Source: CAZCFB01 sp964511535
GTDB lineage: Bacteria; Myxococcota_A; Polyangia; GCA-2747355; CAZCFB01
Assembly (NCBI GenBank): GCA_964511535.1
Contig: CAZEFW010000083.1
Coordinates: 1-37,982, forward strand
Reading direction: 5' to 3'
Length of the DNA stretch: 37,982 bases
Shown here: piece after piece, positions 28,478-36,409 of the stretch
How positions within the stretch are numbered: the stretch's first letter is position 1
Layout: each line of letters opens with the position of its first letter
The notes under the pieces: model-generated
Seen by the model: the letters and a program-made list of their open reading frames with translations, nothing else
Databases searched by the model: none
What the model was told of the DNA's origin: nothing
Position numbers and translations under genes: made by a program

Positions 28478-29419
28478 GTGAAGAAGAAGGGTGGCCGCTA
28501 TCGAATCCAGGCCGTGTCCGAGATGACCGGCCTGCCCGCCGCGACGTTGCGTTCCTGGGAGCGCCGATACGGCATCCCTCTGCCCGCGCGGACCTCGTCC
28601 TCCTATCGTCTGTACAGTGATGACGACGTGCAGCTCATCTCGCGGTTGCGGGATCTGACCCGCAGCGGTATCGCCCCGGCCGAGGCGGCGCGGGTGGTGC
28701 TCGCGGCTCAGCGCGCCGCCGAGCGCAAGGAGCAGGCCGAGCCCGACGCGGACCCGTACCTGGCAGCCCAGGATCGCATGATTGATGCCGCGCTACGCTA
28801 CGACCTGGAAGAGCTCGAAACGGAGATGCGCACCCTGGTGCTCACAGGCTCGGCCACCCTGGTGACCGACCGGGTGTTTCTGCCCGTCCTGCGCCGGGTG
28901 GGCGAGATGTGGTCCTCCGGCGAGATGTCGGTGGGGCAGGAGCACCTGCTGAGCGAGGTTGCCCAGGGGTTCTGCCGCCAGGTGTTGCAGCTGATCCAGC
29001 CCATGAGCGGCGCCCACCGCGCGCTGCTGGCCTGCTTCGACGAGGAGCAGCATGTGATGCCGCTGTGGCTGGTGTCGCTGCACTTCGCCCAGTGGGGCTA
29101 CCGCACCGTGGTCCTCGGCGCGCGCACGCCCCCCGAGGCCATCGCGGAAGGGGTCGAGGCGCTGGAGCCCGACCTGGTGGGGCTGTCGGTGACCATCCCG
29201 CCCGAGGAGGCGCGCGGCGAGGAGCTGGCCCGGGCCTACGCCGAGGCGTGCGGCAAGACCCCCTGGGTGGTGGGGGGCAGCGGCCTGACCGATGGCCTGC
29301 GTCAGATCATCACCGACAACGGCGGCCGGCTCGCCGACCAGGACATGCTGTCGGTGCGCGAGGTGCTGCGCAACCTGGAGGGCAAGCGCCGCCGGGGCGG
29401 CCGCCGCAAGGGCGGCTGA
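28478..29419 (+). CDS. MerR-family regulator with cobalamin-binding domain (CarA/CarH/LitR-like photoreceptor)
   Basis: A 313-residue protein. The N-terminal MerR helix-turn-helix (about 8-75) reads YRIQAVSEMTGLPAATLRSWERRYGIP. The middle is a B12-binding helical cap with W145-x9-E155-H156, the motif that in CarH covers the upper face of adenosylcobalamin. The C-terminal Rossmann-like domain starts LLACFDEEQHVMPLWLVSLHF, with His192 in E-x-H-x-x-P, the position of the lower axial ligand; the usual Gly after it is Pro here. CarH proteins repress as tetramers in the dark and are released by light. The GTG start at 28478 is chosen because AGGAGG lies five bases upstream; the frame could extend to GTG at 28436. 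No carotenoid gene is seen nearby. Confidence 0.88.
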   Translation: MKKKGGRYRIQAVSEMTGLPAATLRSWERRYGIPLPARTSSSYRLYSDDDVQLISRLRDLTRSGIAPAEAARVVLAAQRAAERKEQAEPDADPYLAAQDRMIDAALRYDLEELETEMRTLVLTGSATLVTDRVFLPVLRRVGEMWSSGEMSVGQEHLLSEVAQGFCRQVLQLIQPMSGAHRALLACFDEEQHVMPLWLVSLHFAQWGYRTVVLGARTPPEAIAEGVEALEPDLVGLSVTIPPEEARGEELARAYAEACGKTPWVVGGSGLTDGLRQIITDNGGRLADQDMLSVREVLRNLEGKRRRGGRRKGG

Positions 29420-29441
29420 TGGGCAGCGAGCCGCCGCGCGT

Positions 29442-29500
29442 GTAGAAGCGGCGTCTCGCCGCTTTCGACGCGACGATACGCGGCAAGATGCCGCGTCTAC
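29442..29500. repeat. Paired REP-like palindromes with GTAG/CTAC ends
   Basis: The element opens with GTAGA and closes with TCTAC. Inside are two hairpins: AGCGGCG/CGCCGCT (29447-29463, TCT loop) and ACGCGGCA/TGCCGCGT (29478-29496, AGA loop). Head-to-head palindromes bounded by GTAG are the layout of REP elements mobilised by RAYT transposases. It sits between two convergent genes, the usual REP position. No RAYT gene is in the window. It could also act as a bidirectional terminator. Confidence 0.65.
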
Positions 29501-29507
29501 CAGCGAG

Positions 29508-30905
29508 TCAGAACCGGAACGCGCCGCCGATGGACATGAACAGGTAGCGGCGGCTCTGATCCACGGCGAGGGAGAACGTGCGCCCCAGGGCGGTCTCGTG
29601 GGTCACGGTGCTGCTGGCGCTGCCGAAGCTGTAGCTCACGCCGAGGTTCAACGCCACGCGCGGCAGCTCGTAGCCCACTGACCCGGTGACCCCGTACATG
29701 TGCACCGCGTCGTTGAAGAAGTTCCCCTCGTCGCAGGCGCCGCCGCCGCAGCTGTCGGGCGCCTGGAATGACGAGCGGTTGGTGAAGAACCCCGCGCGCA
29801 CCGGCACGCGGCCCAGGATGTAGTACTCGCCGCCCACGTCCAGCTGCCAGGTCAGCTTCTTCTTCATGCGCACGCGCTCGGCCAGCGCCGGGTAGGCGTC
29901 GTCCTCGAACACCGGGTACTCCCCCACCGGGCCGTAGATGGAGAAGTCGAGGGCCACGCCCCAGCTGAAGGGCACCAGGTAGGCCAGGCCGAGCGTGCCC
30001 TTGAGCGGCTCCTTGTGGTGGAAGGTGACCCCCTCGGCCACCTCCTCCTCGATGGTGAAGCGCTTGCTCGACAGGTCGTAGCCGGTGCCGAAGGAGTTGA
30101 AGTCGGCCTTGCCGTACAGCTCGATGCCGGGGGAGCGGAACGATGCGCCGATGCGCAGGTTGTCGGTCACCGGCACCATCACGCCGAGCACTCCGAGCAG
30201 GGCGAGGTGCTTCAGCTTGGCGGTGGCCATCTGGCCCAGGCCCAGGCGCGAGACCTCCTTGCCGGTCCTGCGGCTGTAGAACCGGGCCACCACCAGCGCC
30301 TGGTCCTGGTAGATGGCCGACCGGTAGCTGACGAACACCGACAGTCCGAGGCTGAGGCGGGAGAAGACCTTCCACGCCGCTGACAGGCCGACCCACAGGG
30401 TGTCGTCCTCGGTCACGAGGTTGAGCACGGAGAGGAAGTCAGCGGCGGTGGGGTCCTTGAAGCTGCCCTGGGGGATGTTCACCTCGTAGTTGCTCAGCCG
30501 CTTGCGGTTGACGTTGGAGCGCGGGGTGATGAGCGACAGGGCGAGCTGCACCCGGCCGGCGCCGTCGGGGTCCCCCTCGCGCACCCGCTGGATCCATGCC
30601 GCGGTGGTGGGGTAGGTGATGAAGCTGGTGTTGCTCGAGTTGAAGTTGATCTCCTCGGCGGTCCAGTCGTTGCTGCTCAGGCCGTAGATGGAGGCCGACA
30701 GGGAGACGCTGGACCGGGGCGTCTCGGCCAGGCCGGCCGGGTTGTAGAAGGCGCCCGAGCTGTCGTCGCTGATGGCGGTGTAGGCGCCGCCCAGCCCGAG
30801 GGCGCGGTCGCCGACGATGTAGTCCTGGTAGTGGTTGTCGTCCGCGGCGGCGGGCGCGGGCAGCGCCAGCAGCAGGAGCAGGGCGGCGGCTCTAGCGGAT
30901 GTCAT
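29508..30905 (-). CDS. Outer membrane FadL/OMPP1-type protein (downstream paralogue)
   Basis: A 465-residue protein with a signal peptide (1-21) and the FadL/OMPP1 N-terminal hallmark VGDRALGLGGAYTAISDDSSGAFYNPAGLAE near 31-61. Amphipathic beta strands follow to a C-terminal Phe (GGAFRF), as expected for an outer-membrane beta barrel. FadL relatives import hydrophobic compounds. The ATG at 30905 overlaps the end of the upstream paralogue by 14 bases, so the two are co-transcribed. The substrate is unknown. Confidence 0.88.
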   Translation of the reverse strand: MTSARAAALLLLLALPAPAAADDNHYQDYIVGDRALGLGGAYTAISDDSSGAFYNPAGLAETPRSSVSLSASIYGLSSNDWTAEEINFNSSNTSFITYPTTAAWIQRVREGDPDGAGRVQLALSLITPRSNVNRKRLSNYEVNIPQGSFKDPTAADFLSVLNLVTEDDTLWVGLSAAWKVFSRLSLGLSVFVSYRSAIYQDQALVVARFYSRRTGKEVSRLGLGQMATAKLKHLALLGVLGVMVPVTDNLRIGASFRSPGIELYGKADFNSFGTGYDLSSKRFTIEEEVAEGVTFHHKEPLKGTLGLAYLVPFSWGVALDFSIYGPVGEYPVFEDDAYPALAERVRMKKKLTWQLDVGGEYYILGRVPVRAGFFTNRSSFQAPDSCGGGACDEGNFFNDAVHMYGVTGSVGYELPRVALNLGVSYSFGSASSTVTHETALGRTFSLAVDQSRRYLFMSIGGAFRF

Positions 30906-32262
30906 AGCTGCCTCCGATGCTCACGATGAGCGAGAAGTCCAGCGCGCGCACCGCCACCGACTCCGAGGTGAGGTCGGCCACCTTTCCGGTGGGGCTGTAG
31001 ACCCGCTCGGACCAGCCGTGCAGGTCGCCGAGCTGGGCCTGCAAGGCGAAGGAGAGCGCCGACGCGGGGTTCGACATGTAGGTGCCGCCCAGGGTGGCGC
31101 CGAAGCGGTGCACCCGGTCCTCGTCCGTCAGCTCGCTGTCATCGGGCAGGGAGGTGAAGTTGGTGAACAGCCCGGCGCGCAGCAGCAGCTTGCGCCACAC
31201 GCGGAACTCGGCGCCGAGGTTGACGTTGGCCACCATGTTGCGCTGGTTCTCGGGGATCTCGTCCTGGTCGGTCAGCCGGCTCAGCTGCGGGTGCTCAACC
31301 ACCGAGTAGCGCCCCTGCGGCCCGTGCAGGCTGACGTCCAGGGCGATGGTGAGCAGGTGGTCGTACGACCAGGCCGCGCCGAGGGTCACCTTGAACGGGA
31401 CCTTCCAGTACCACTCGGCGTCCTCGGCGATGAGCGACGGTTCGCCGGAGGTGTCCAGCGGGTTCATGGAGGTGTAGATCACGTCGAGGCGCCCCTTGCC
31501 CGCCACCCGGATCTGGGGCGAGACGAAGTTCAGCCCCAGGCGCAGGCCGGACACCGGCGGCTCGTAGATCACGCCGGCCTGCACGTACAGGGACCAAACC
31601 GTGACATCGCCGTTGATGTAGTACACCGCCGGGAACAGGGCCCTGGCGTTGGTGATGATGGAGGAGAGGCCGGAGTAGGTGAAGGTGCGGGCGGCGGTGC
31701 CCACCGTGAGGCCCAGCTGGAGCCCGGCCACGGGGCGAACGGCGTAGCTAAGCCCGCCCTGGAACACGCGGTCGACGCCGAGGTCGGATCCCACTGCGCT
31801 GATCTTCAGCGCGCCGCAGTTGGCGTCCTTGATCTGGAAGTCCTGGTTCTCACGCTCCCAGCTCGGCACCACCAGGGTGAAGCCGATGGCGTGCTCCACG
31901 CCGCCGGCGCTGAACGGGAACACCACCCCGAGGGAGCCGGGGAAGGAGAAGAATGCGTCGTCGCTGGTCTGCAGCTTCTCGCCGCAGATGTCCGCCGCCT
32001 CGATGGACAGCAGGCGCAGCTTGTAGGCGCTCATGGCCAGCTGCACGATGGTGGAGCCGGGGCGCACGATGCCGGCCGGGTTGTAGTGCGCGCCGGACGC
32101 CTCGTTGGCCAGCGCCGTGTAGGCGCCGCCCATGCCGCCGGCGCGTTCGCCCACCAGGTAGTCCTGGTAGTGGGCGTCGCTGTCGGCGTGGGCCGCGGGC
32201 GTCGCTGACAACGACAGCAACAGGATCAACGTCGCGCGCGCAGCGCGGCGGTGGGTTCTCAT
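30892..32262 (-). CDS. Outer membrane FadL/OMPP1-type protein (upstream paralogue)
   Basis: A 456-residue protein with a signal peptide (1-26) followed by DAHYQDYLVGERAGGMGGAYTALANEASGAHYNPAGIV, closely parallel to the start of the next gene (NHYQDYIVGDRALGLGGAYTAI). Beta-strand periodicity runs to the end. It differs by a cysteine pair in the barrel region (ICGEKLQ and DANCGAL). The two genes look like a tandem duplication that has diverged. GAGGAG precedes the ATG by about ten bases. It is probably an outer-membrane transporter or channel for hydrophobic compounds. Confidence 0.88.
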   Translation of the reverse strand: MRTHRRAARATLILLLSLSATPAAHADSDAHYQDYLVGERAGGMGGAYTALANEASGAHYNPAGIVRPGSTIVQLAMSAYKLRLLSIEAADICGEKLQTSDDAFFSFPGSLGVVFPFSAGGVEHAIGFTLVVPSWERENQDFQIKDANCGALKISAVGSDLGVDRVFQGGLSYAVRPVAGLQLGLTVGTAARTFTYSGLSSIITNARALFPAVYYINGDVTVWSLYVQAGVIYEPPVSGLRLGLNFVSPQIRVAGKGRLDVIYTSMNPLDTSGEPSLIAEDAEWYWKVPFKVTLGAAWSYDHLLTIALDVSLHGPQGRYSVVEHPQLSRLTDQDEIPENQRNMVANVNLGAEFRVWRKLLLRAGLFTNFTSLPDDSELTDEDRVHRFGATLGGTYMSNPASALSFALQAQLGDLHGWSERVYSPTGKVADLTSESVAVRALDFSLIVSIGGSYDIR

Positions 32263-32312
32263 CGGGTCACGGCTCCTCGGGTTGATCTGGAATGTAGCTT
32301 AGCGCATCCGCG

Positions 32313-33113
32313 TCAGCCGAAGTACACCGAGCGGCGGCGCTCGACGCCCTGGCTGAGCATCTCCTCTCCGCGGGCGTGCAGCATGGCGTGGTGCGCCTCG
32401 ACGACGTCCGGGTCGTCCGGATCGCCGGGCAGCGGGATCGGCTCCGAGAAGTAGTAACGCAGCTTCACCGGCAGGGGGAAAACCCCGAGACCCAGCAGCA
32501 GGGGCATCTCGTACTTCGGGTTGCCCACCACCCGGCCGGGCCACTGCATGCGGGTCAGGCTGCGGTAGGTCTCGTCGCTGCCCACGCACATGTGCAGCAC
32601 CACCGGCACCTCGGCGCGCATGGCCAGGCGCACGAATCCCCGGGCCGTGGCCCAGAGCAACCGGTAGCGATTGTCCGGGGTCTTCATCGCCTCGCGGGCG
32701 CCGCCGGGGTAGACGTTGAGCAGGTGCCCCGCGCGCAAGAAGCGCAGCCCGTTTTCGGGCGTGCCGTGCAGCGCGCCCAGGCGGTGCAGGGCCCACTTGA
32801 GCAGCGGCGTGTAGAACAGCGTGTCGTCGCCCAGTCCGCGCACCACGCGGCCGGTGGCCTCGTAGACGCCGTGCCAGACGAAGGGCGCGTCGGCGCCCAT
32901 CAGGCCGTGGTTGCCCACCATCAGGGCGCCACCCTGGCGCGGGATGTTCTCCAGCCCGTAAAACTCCGGCCGGTGCCAGAAGGTGAACTTGCCGATGATG
33001 TCCATGGCGGAGCGCACCATGTCCATGTCCATCATGTCGTCGGCAGGGTCTGCGGGGGGCGGGTGGCCGAAGAGATCTTTGATGCGGTGCGGGGACAACA
33101 TGGGGGTGAGCAT
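32313..33113 (-). CDS. Acyltransferase (PlsC/DGAT2-like)
   Basis: A 266-residue protein with the acyltransferase pattern VGNHGLMGADAPF (catalytic His in an N-H-x5-D spacing, one residue more than the common H-x4-D) and LNVYPGGAREAM, the Gly-rich acceptor motif of the DGAT2/LPLAT group. It probably transfers an acyl chain to a glycerolipid at the inner membrane, although no clear transmembrane helix is present. The start could be ATG 33113 (MLTPMLSPHR) or 33101. A second acyltransferase of the same general type lies at 33774, separated by a lipoprotein gene. Confidence 0.85.
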   Translation of the reverse strand: MLTPMLSPHRIKDLFGHPPPADPADDMMDMDMVRSAMDIIGKFTFWHRPEFYGLENIPRQGGALMVGNHGLMGADAPFVWHGVYEATGRVVRGLGDDTLFYTPLLKWALHRLGALHGTPENGLRFLRAGHLLNVYPGGAREAMKTPDNRYRLLWATARGFVRLAMRAEVPVVLHMCVGSDETYRSLTRMQWPGRVVGNPKYEMPLLLGLGVFPLPVKLRYYFSEPIPLPGDPDDPDVVEAHHAMLHARGEEMLSQGVERRRSVYFG

Positions 33114-33122
33114 ACCTCAGCT

Positions 33123-33704
33123 TCAGTCGGCGCAGACCGTGGGCCTGGCCGCTATTACCAGGTCCACCGGCGTGCCGATGGACATCTTGACCAGCATGGC
33201 GCCCAGCTCGCGCGCCGCGGCGTCGGCCCGCTTCCAGTCGTTGATGGCCACGTAGTAGGGCGTCGGGTCCTGGCTCTTGTCGCAGTGCTGGCCGTAGCCC
33301 GGGTCGATCTGCTTGATGTTGAGGCCCATCAGGCTGAGCACCACGGCGACGCGGAAGGTCTTGTACGGCAGGTGGGCGCAGGCGCTGCCCGGGCCGCCGT
33401 CAGCGCCGACGCACGAGCCGTCGGGCACGGCGTCGGCCGGGGTGAGCTGTCGCGAGCCGGCCACCGCGGTCAGGGTGATGGCGTGGCCGCGGGAGAAGCC
33501 GCCGGTGTTCATGCAGGCGCGCGGCGCCGAGATGCGCACGCCGTCGATGATCCCCGGCGGCGTCGTGAAGTCGGAGGGGGCGCCCGACAGCGGCGTGTAG
33601 GTGCTGCAGCTGTCGTCGCCGCAGCCGGAGAACGGGCCGCCGTGGCCCATGGACAGCGCCGCTGCGGCGAGCGCGGGGATCAGGTGGCGTGGGCGCAGCT
33701 TCAT
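33123..33704 (-). CDS. Cysteine-rich exported protein, probable lipoprotein
   Basis: A 193-residue protein from the ATG at 33704. The signal region MKLRPRHLIPALAAAALSM is followed by GPFSGC, a possible but weak lipobox (Cys28), then GDDSC. Further cysteines occur near 64, 97, 107, 144 and at the C-terminus (TVCAD), suggesting disulfides. I recognise no family. It is divergent from the 33774 gene and upstream of the acyltransferase at 33113 with only nine bases between them, so it shares that transcript. Confidence 0.7.
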   Translation of the reverse strand: MKLRPRHLIPALAAAALSMGHGGPFSGCGDDSCSTYTPLSGAPSDFTTPPGIIDGVRISAPRACMNTGGFSRGHAITLTAVAGSRQLTPADAVPDGSCVGADGGPGSACAHLPYKTFRVAVVLSLMGLNIKQIDPGYGQHCDKSQDPTPYYVAINDWKRADAAARELGAMLVKMSIGTPVDLVIAARPTVCAD

Positions 33705-33773
33705 GGCTCCCGAGGGTATCACGGCGGGCGACGCGCCATTTGTGGCTGCGCCGGGCTGGACAACGGTGTATGG

Positions 33774-34694
33774 ATGATGCCCATGGAAGCGCTCAAGGCA
33801 TTGGCGGAGATCTTCGGGCCGCAGCTCGACCCGGACAACGTGGACAACCTCGACCAGCGCATCGCGGCCTGGGCAATCCCGGCCTACGGCGTGGTCCAGC
33901 GCTACTTCCGCGCCAAGGTGCACGGGCTGGAGAAGATCCCTGCCGGCAAGGCGATCCTGGTGGGCAACCACAACTCGGGCATCACCTTCCTCGAGCCGAT
34001 CATCCTGGGCCGCGAGTGGCACCGCTACAACGGCGGGCCGGATGACCTGCGGTTTTTGGTGCACGACGCCATGGTGGCCATCCCGGTGCTGGGCAACCTG
34101 CTGATGAAATCCGGCGCGGTGCGCGCCTCGCGCGAGGCGGTGGGCAGGGCGTTCGAGGCGGGGCGCAAGATCCTGGTCTTCCCGGGGGGCAACTACGAGG
34201 CGTACCGGCCGTGGGTCCACCGGCACAAGGTGGTGTTCAACGGCCACAAGGGGTTCGTGCGCATGGCTCTGCGCCACGGCACGCCGCTGGTGCCGGTGAT
34301 GAACCTGGGCGGCCACAGCCCCATGAAGGTGGGGTGGGGCCGCGCGCCGCAGGGGCAGCGGACCCCGGGGGGGGGGGGGTTGTGCCCGGGGGGCCCCCAC
34401 CCCAGTTGGTGGGGGGGGGCCCGCGGCGAGCCGCTGGCGAAGCTGACCCGGGTGGACAAGCTGCTGCGCAGCGAGTCGTTCCCGCTCTTCCTGGGGCTGC
34501 CCTGGGGCGTGGGCTTCGGCCCGATCTTCCACTTCCCCCTGCCGGCGAAGATGACCATCGAGGTGGGCGACCCGATCCCGGTGGAGCCGTACGGCCCGGA
34601 GCATGAGAGCGACCAGCAGGTGGTGGACGCGCTGTACCAGCAGGTGGTGGACGCGCTGCAGGGCATGATGGACCGGGCGGTGGCCCGCGGCTGA
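33774..34694 (+). CDS. Acyltransferase (PlsC/DGAT2-like), with a suspect low-complexity insert
   Basis: A 306-residue protein with VGNHNSGITFLEP (catalytic His) and ILVFPGGNYEAYRPW, the acceptor-binding motif of the DGAT2/LPLAT group, then GFVRMALRHGTPLVPVMNLGGH. Immediately after, residues about 185-222 become a Gly/Pro/Trp run encoded by long G and C homopolymers (34333-34430) with no resemblance to acyltransferases. Normal sequence resumes at GEPLAKLTRVDKLLRSESFPLFLGLPWGVG. The frame is maintained, but the insert looks like sequence error replacing a short normal segment. Start choices are ATG at 33774, 33777 or 33783. Confidence 0.83.
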   Translation: MMPMEALKALAEIFGPQLDPDNVDNLDQRIAAWAIPAYGVVQRYFRAKVHGLEKIPAGKAILVGNHNSGITFLEPIILGREWHRYNGGPDDLRFLVHDAMVAIPVLGNLLMKSGAVRASREAVGRAFEAGRKILVFPGGNYEAYRPWVHRHKVVFNGHKGFVRMALRHGTPLVPVMNLGGHSPMKVGWGRAPQGQRTPGGGGLCPGGPHPSWWGGARGEPLAKLTRVDKLLRSESFPLFLGLPWGVGFGPIFHFPLPAKMTIEVGDPIPVEPYGPEHESDQQVVDALYQQVVDALQGMMDRAVARG

Positions 34695-34718
34695 CATCTC
34701 CGCCGGGCGCGGTAAAAT
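34691..34718 (+). promoter_or_regulatory. Promoter of the cyclase-ODP operon
   Basis: CTGACA (34691-34696), a 16-base spacer and TAAAAT (34713-34718) each match the sigma70 hexamers at five of six positions. The -35 box overlaps the stop codon of the upstream acyltransferase. The cyclase ATG is 28 bases downstream of the -10 box, with AGGAG in between. Confidence 0.55.
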
Positions 34719-34745
34719 CAGCAGAGACAGCGGTACCAGGAGCCC

Positions 34746-35537
34746 ATGGATCGCAACACCCCTCTGACCGTTCGCGCCTCGTCGAGCCTGGCTGGCGGGC
34801 GCCGGCTGTTGCTGGACCACCTGGAGGCGCTGGCCGCCATCGAGGATGGCGAGGTGCAGGCGCAGCTGCTGCAAGACCTGGTGCGGGACTACGTCCGCCT
34901 GGAGCAGCGGCTCGACGGGCTGCTCAAGAACACGCTGCCGCCCACGGTGGCCGAGGAGATCAAGCACCGCGGGCGGTTCGCGCCGCGCGCCGTGGAATGC
35001 ACCATCCTGTTTACCGATCTCGTGCACTTCACCCAGCTGGCCGAGCGGCTGCCAGCCGACGAGCTGGTGCAGATCCTGCACCGCCTGTTCGCCGGCTTCG
35101 ACGCGCTGACCGAGCAGCACGGCGGGACCAAGATCAAGACCATCGGCGATGCCTACATGGCCGCGTTCGGCGCCCCGCTGCCGCTAGAGGGGCACGCCGA
35201 GCGGGGCATCGCGTGCGGCCTGCAGATGGTGGGGCAGGTGGCCGACCTGGCCCGCGACACCGGCGCCGACCTGCAGCTGCGGGTGGGGCTGCACAGCGGG
35301 CGGGTCACGGCGGGCGTGGTGGGCGTGGAGCGCATGCAGTTCGACGTGTTCGGCGACGACGTGAACATCGCGGCGCGCTTCGAGGCGGCCGGGGAGCCAG
35401 GTCGGGTCAACATCTCGAACGAGACGCGGCGGCTGGCCGGCGATGCCTTCGACTATCAGGAGCGGGGCGAGATCCCGCTCAAGAACAAGGCCCCCATGAG
35501 GGCCTACTTCGTCACGCGAGACCGAGGAGGGCGCTGA
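34746..35537 (+). CDS. Class III adenylate cyclase
   Basis: A 263-residue soluble protein. An N-terminal helical region (about 20-62) leads into the LLKNTLPPTVAEEIKHRG linker common before cyclase domains. The catalytic domain (about 78-250) has ILFTDLVHFT (metal Asp91), KTIGDAYMAAFG (adenine-binding Lys131 and metal Asp135) and FDVFGDDVNIAAR (Asp200, Asn207, Arg211). Lys plus Asp at the purine-selecting positions points to ATP, not GTP. AGGAG precedes the ATG by five bases. No sensor domain is attached. The stop overlaps the next start (TGATG), so the ODP protein encoded next may supply the input. Confidence 0.93.
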   Translation: MDRNTPLTVRASSSLAGGRRLLLDHLEALAAIEDGEVQAQLLQDLVRDYVRLEQRLDGLLKNTLPPTVAEEIKHRGRFAPRAVECTILFTDLVHFTQLAERLPADELVQILHRLFAGFDALTEQHGGTKIKTIGDAYMAAFGAPLPLEGHAERGIACGLQMVGQVADLARDTGADLQLRVGLHSGRVTAGVVGVERMQFDVFGDDVNIAARFEAAGEPGRVNISNETRRLAGDAFDYQERGEIPLKNKAPMRAYFVTRDRGGR

Positions 35538-36352
35538 TGCAGGAGTTCGGACGATACGGCAAGCCCGTGGACCTGGGCCACGGTGTGTACTGGGTCGGCT
35601 CCTACGACGAAGAGGCGAACATCCACTGCAACCCCTACCTGATCCGGGAGGGCGACAGGGCCTTGCTCATCGACGGCGGCAGCCGCGGCGACTTCGCCGC
35701 GGTGATGCTCAAGATCCTGCAGGCCGGCGTGGAGCCGTCGAAGATCGACGCCCTGATCTACCAGCACTACGACCCGGACCTGTGCGGCTCGCTGCCCAAC
35801 CTGCTCGGGCTCTGCGACAACCCCGAGATAAAGGTGTTGTCCAGCCGCGAGAACAACGGGTTCATCTCCTTTTACATGCCCCGCGAAAACGCGGGGCTGC
35901 TGACCAACGTGGACGAGCTGGGCTGGACCTACACCTTCGGCAGCCGCACCTTGCGCTTCATCCACACGCCGTACGCGCACTCGGCGGGCAGCTTCGTCAC
36001 TCACGACGAGCGCAGCCGGATCCTCTTTTCAAGCGACCTGTTCGGCAGCTTCGCCACCCACTGGGACCTGTTCCTGGAGCTGGAGCAGGCGTGCTACTCG
36101 TGCGAGGACTACCAGGATTGCCCCCAGGGCAAGGCCCACTGTCCGCTGCCCGACATCCTCGATTTCCACCGACGGGTCATTCCCTGCGGCAAGGCCCTGT
36201 CCCTGGCCATGCAGCGAATGGAAGGCCTGGACATCGCGGCCCTGGCCCCGCAGCACGGCGGGATCCTGCGCCGGCAGCGTGACGTGCAGCACCTGATCGG
36301 CCTGCTGAAAAGCCTGGATCGCGTGGGCATCGACAGGCATCTGCCAGGGTAG
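35537..36352 (+). CDS. Metallo-beta-lactamase fold protein with diiron (ODP-type) site
   Basis: A 271-residue protein like the diiron domain of flavodiiron proteins and ODP oxygen/NO-binding sensors. The six ligand positions are filled: His77, Asp79, Asp81 (H-x-D-x-D), His148 (YAHSAG), Asp167 (SSDLFG) and His240 (APQHGG); the second is Asp where flavodiiron proteins use Glu. No flavodoxin domain is attached, so an NO/O2 reductase role is less likely than sensing. A Cys-rich insert (C186-x2-C189-x5-C195-x6-C202, with C217) could bind metal or an iron-sulfur cluster. It is translationally coupled to the adenylate cyclase through TGATG. Confidence 0.85.
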   Translation: MQEFGRYGKPVDLGHGVYWVGSYDEEANIHCNPYLIREGDRALLIDGGSRGDFAAVMLKILQAGVEPSKIDALIYQHYDPDLCGSLPNLLGLCDNPEIKVLSSRENNGFISFYMPRENAGLLTNVDELGWTYTFGSRTLRFIHTPYAHSAGSFVTHDERSRILFSSDLFGSFATHWDLFLELEQACYSCEDYQDCPQGKAHCPLPDILDFHRRVIPCGKALSLAMQRMEGLDIAALAPQHGGILRRQRDVQHLIGLLKSLDRVGIDRHLPG

Positions 36353-36409
36353 CTGGGTGTCTCGTAGATAGTTCAGCCCCGGTGACGGCCGCGGGGTACA
36401 CTGCGGCCC

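Noticed and set aside
32376..33773. Open frame on the plus strand running into the 33774 acyltransferase gene
   Set aside because: The upstream part is antisense to another acyltransferase and a lipoprotein gene and has low-complexity composition. Family homology begins only after the ATGs at 33774-33785.
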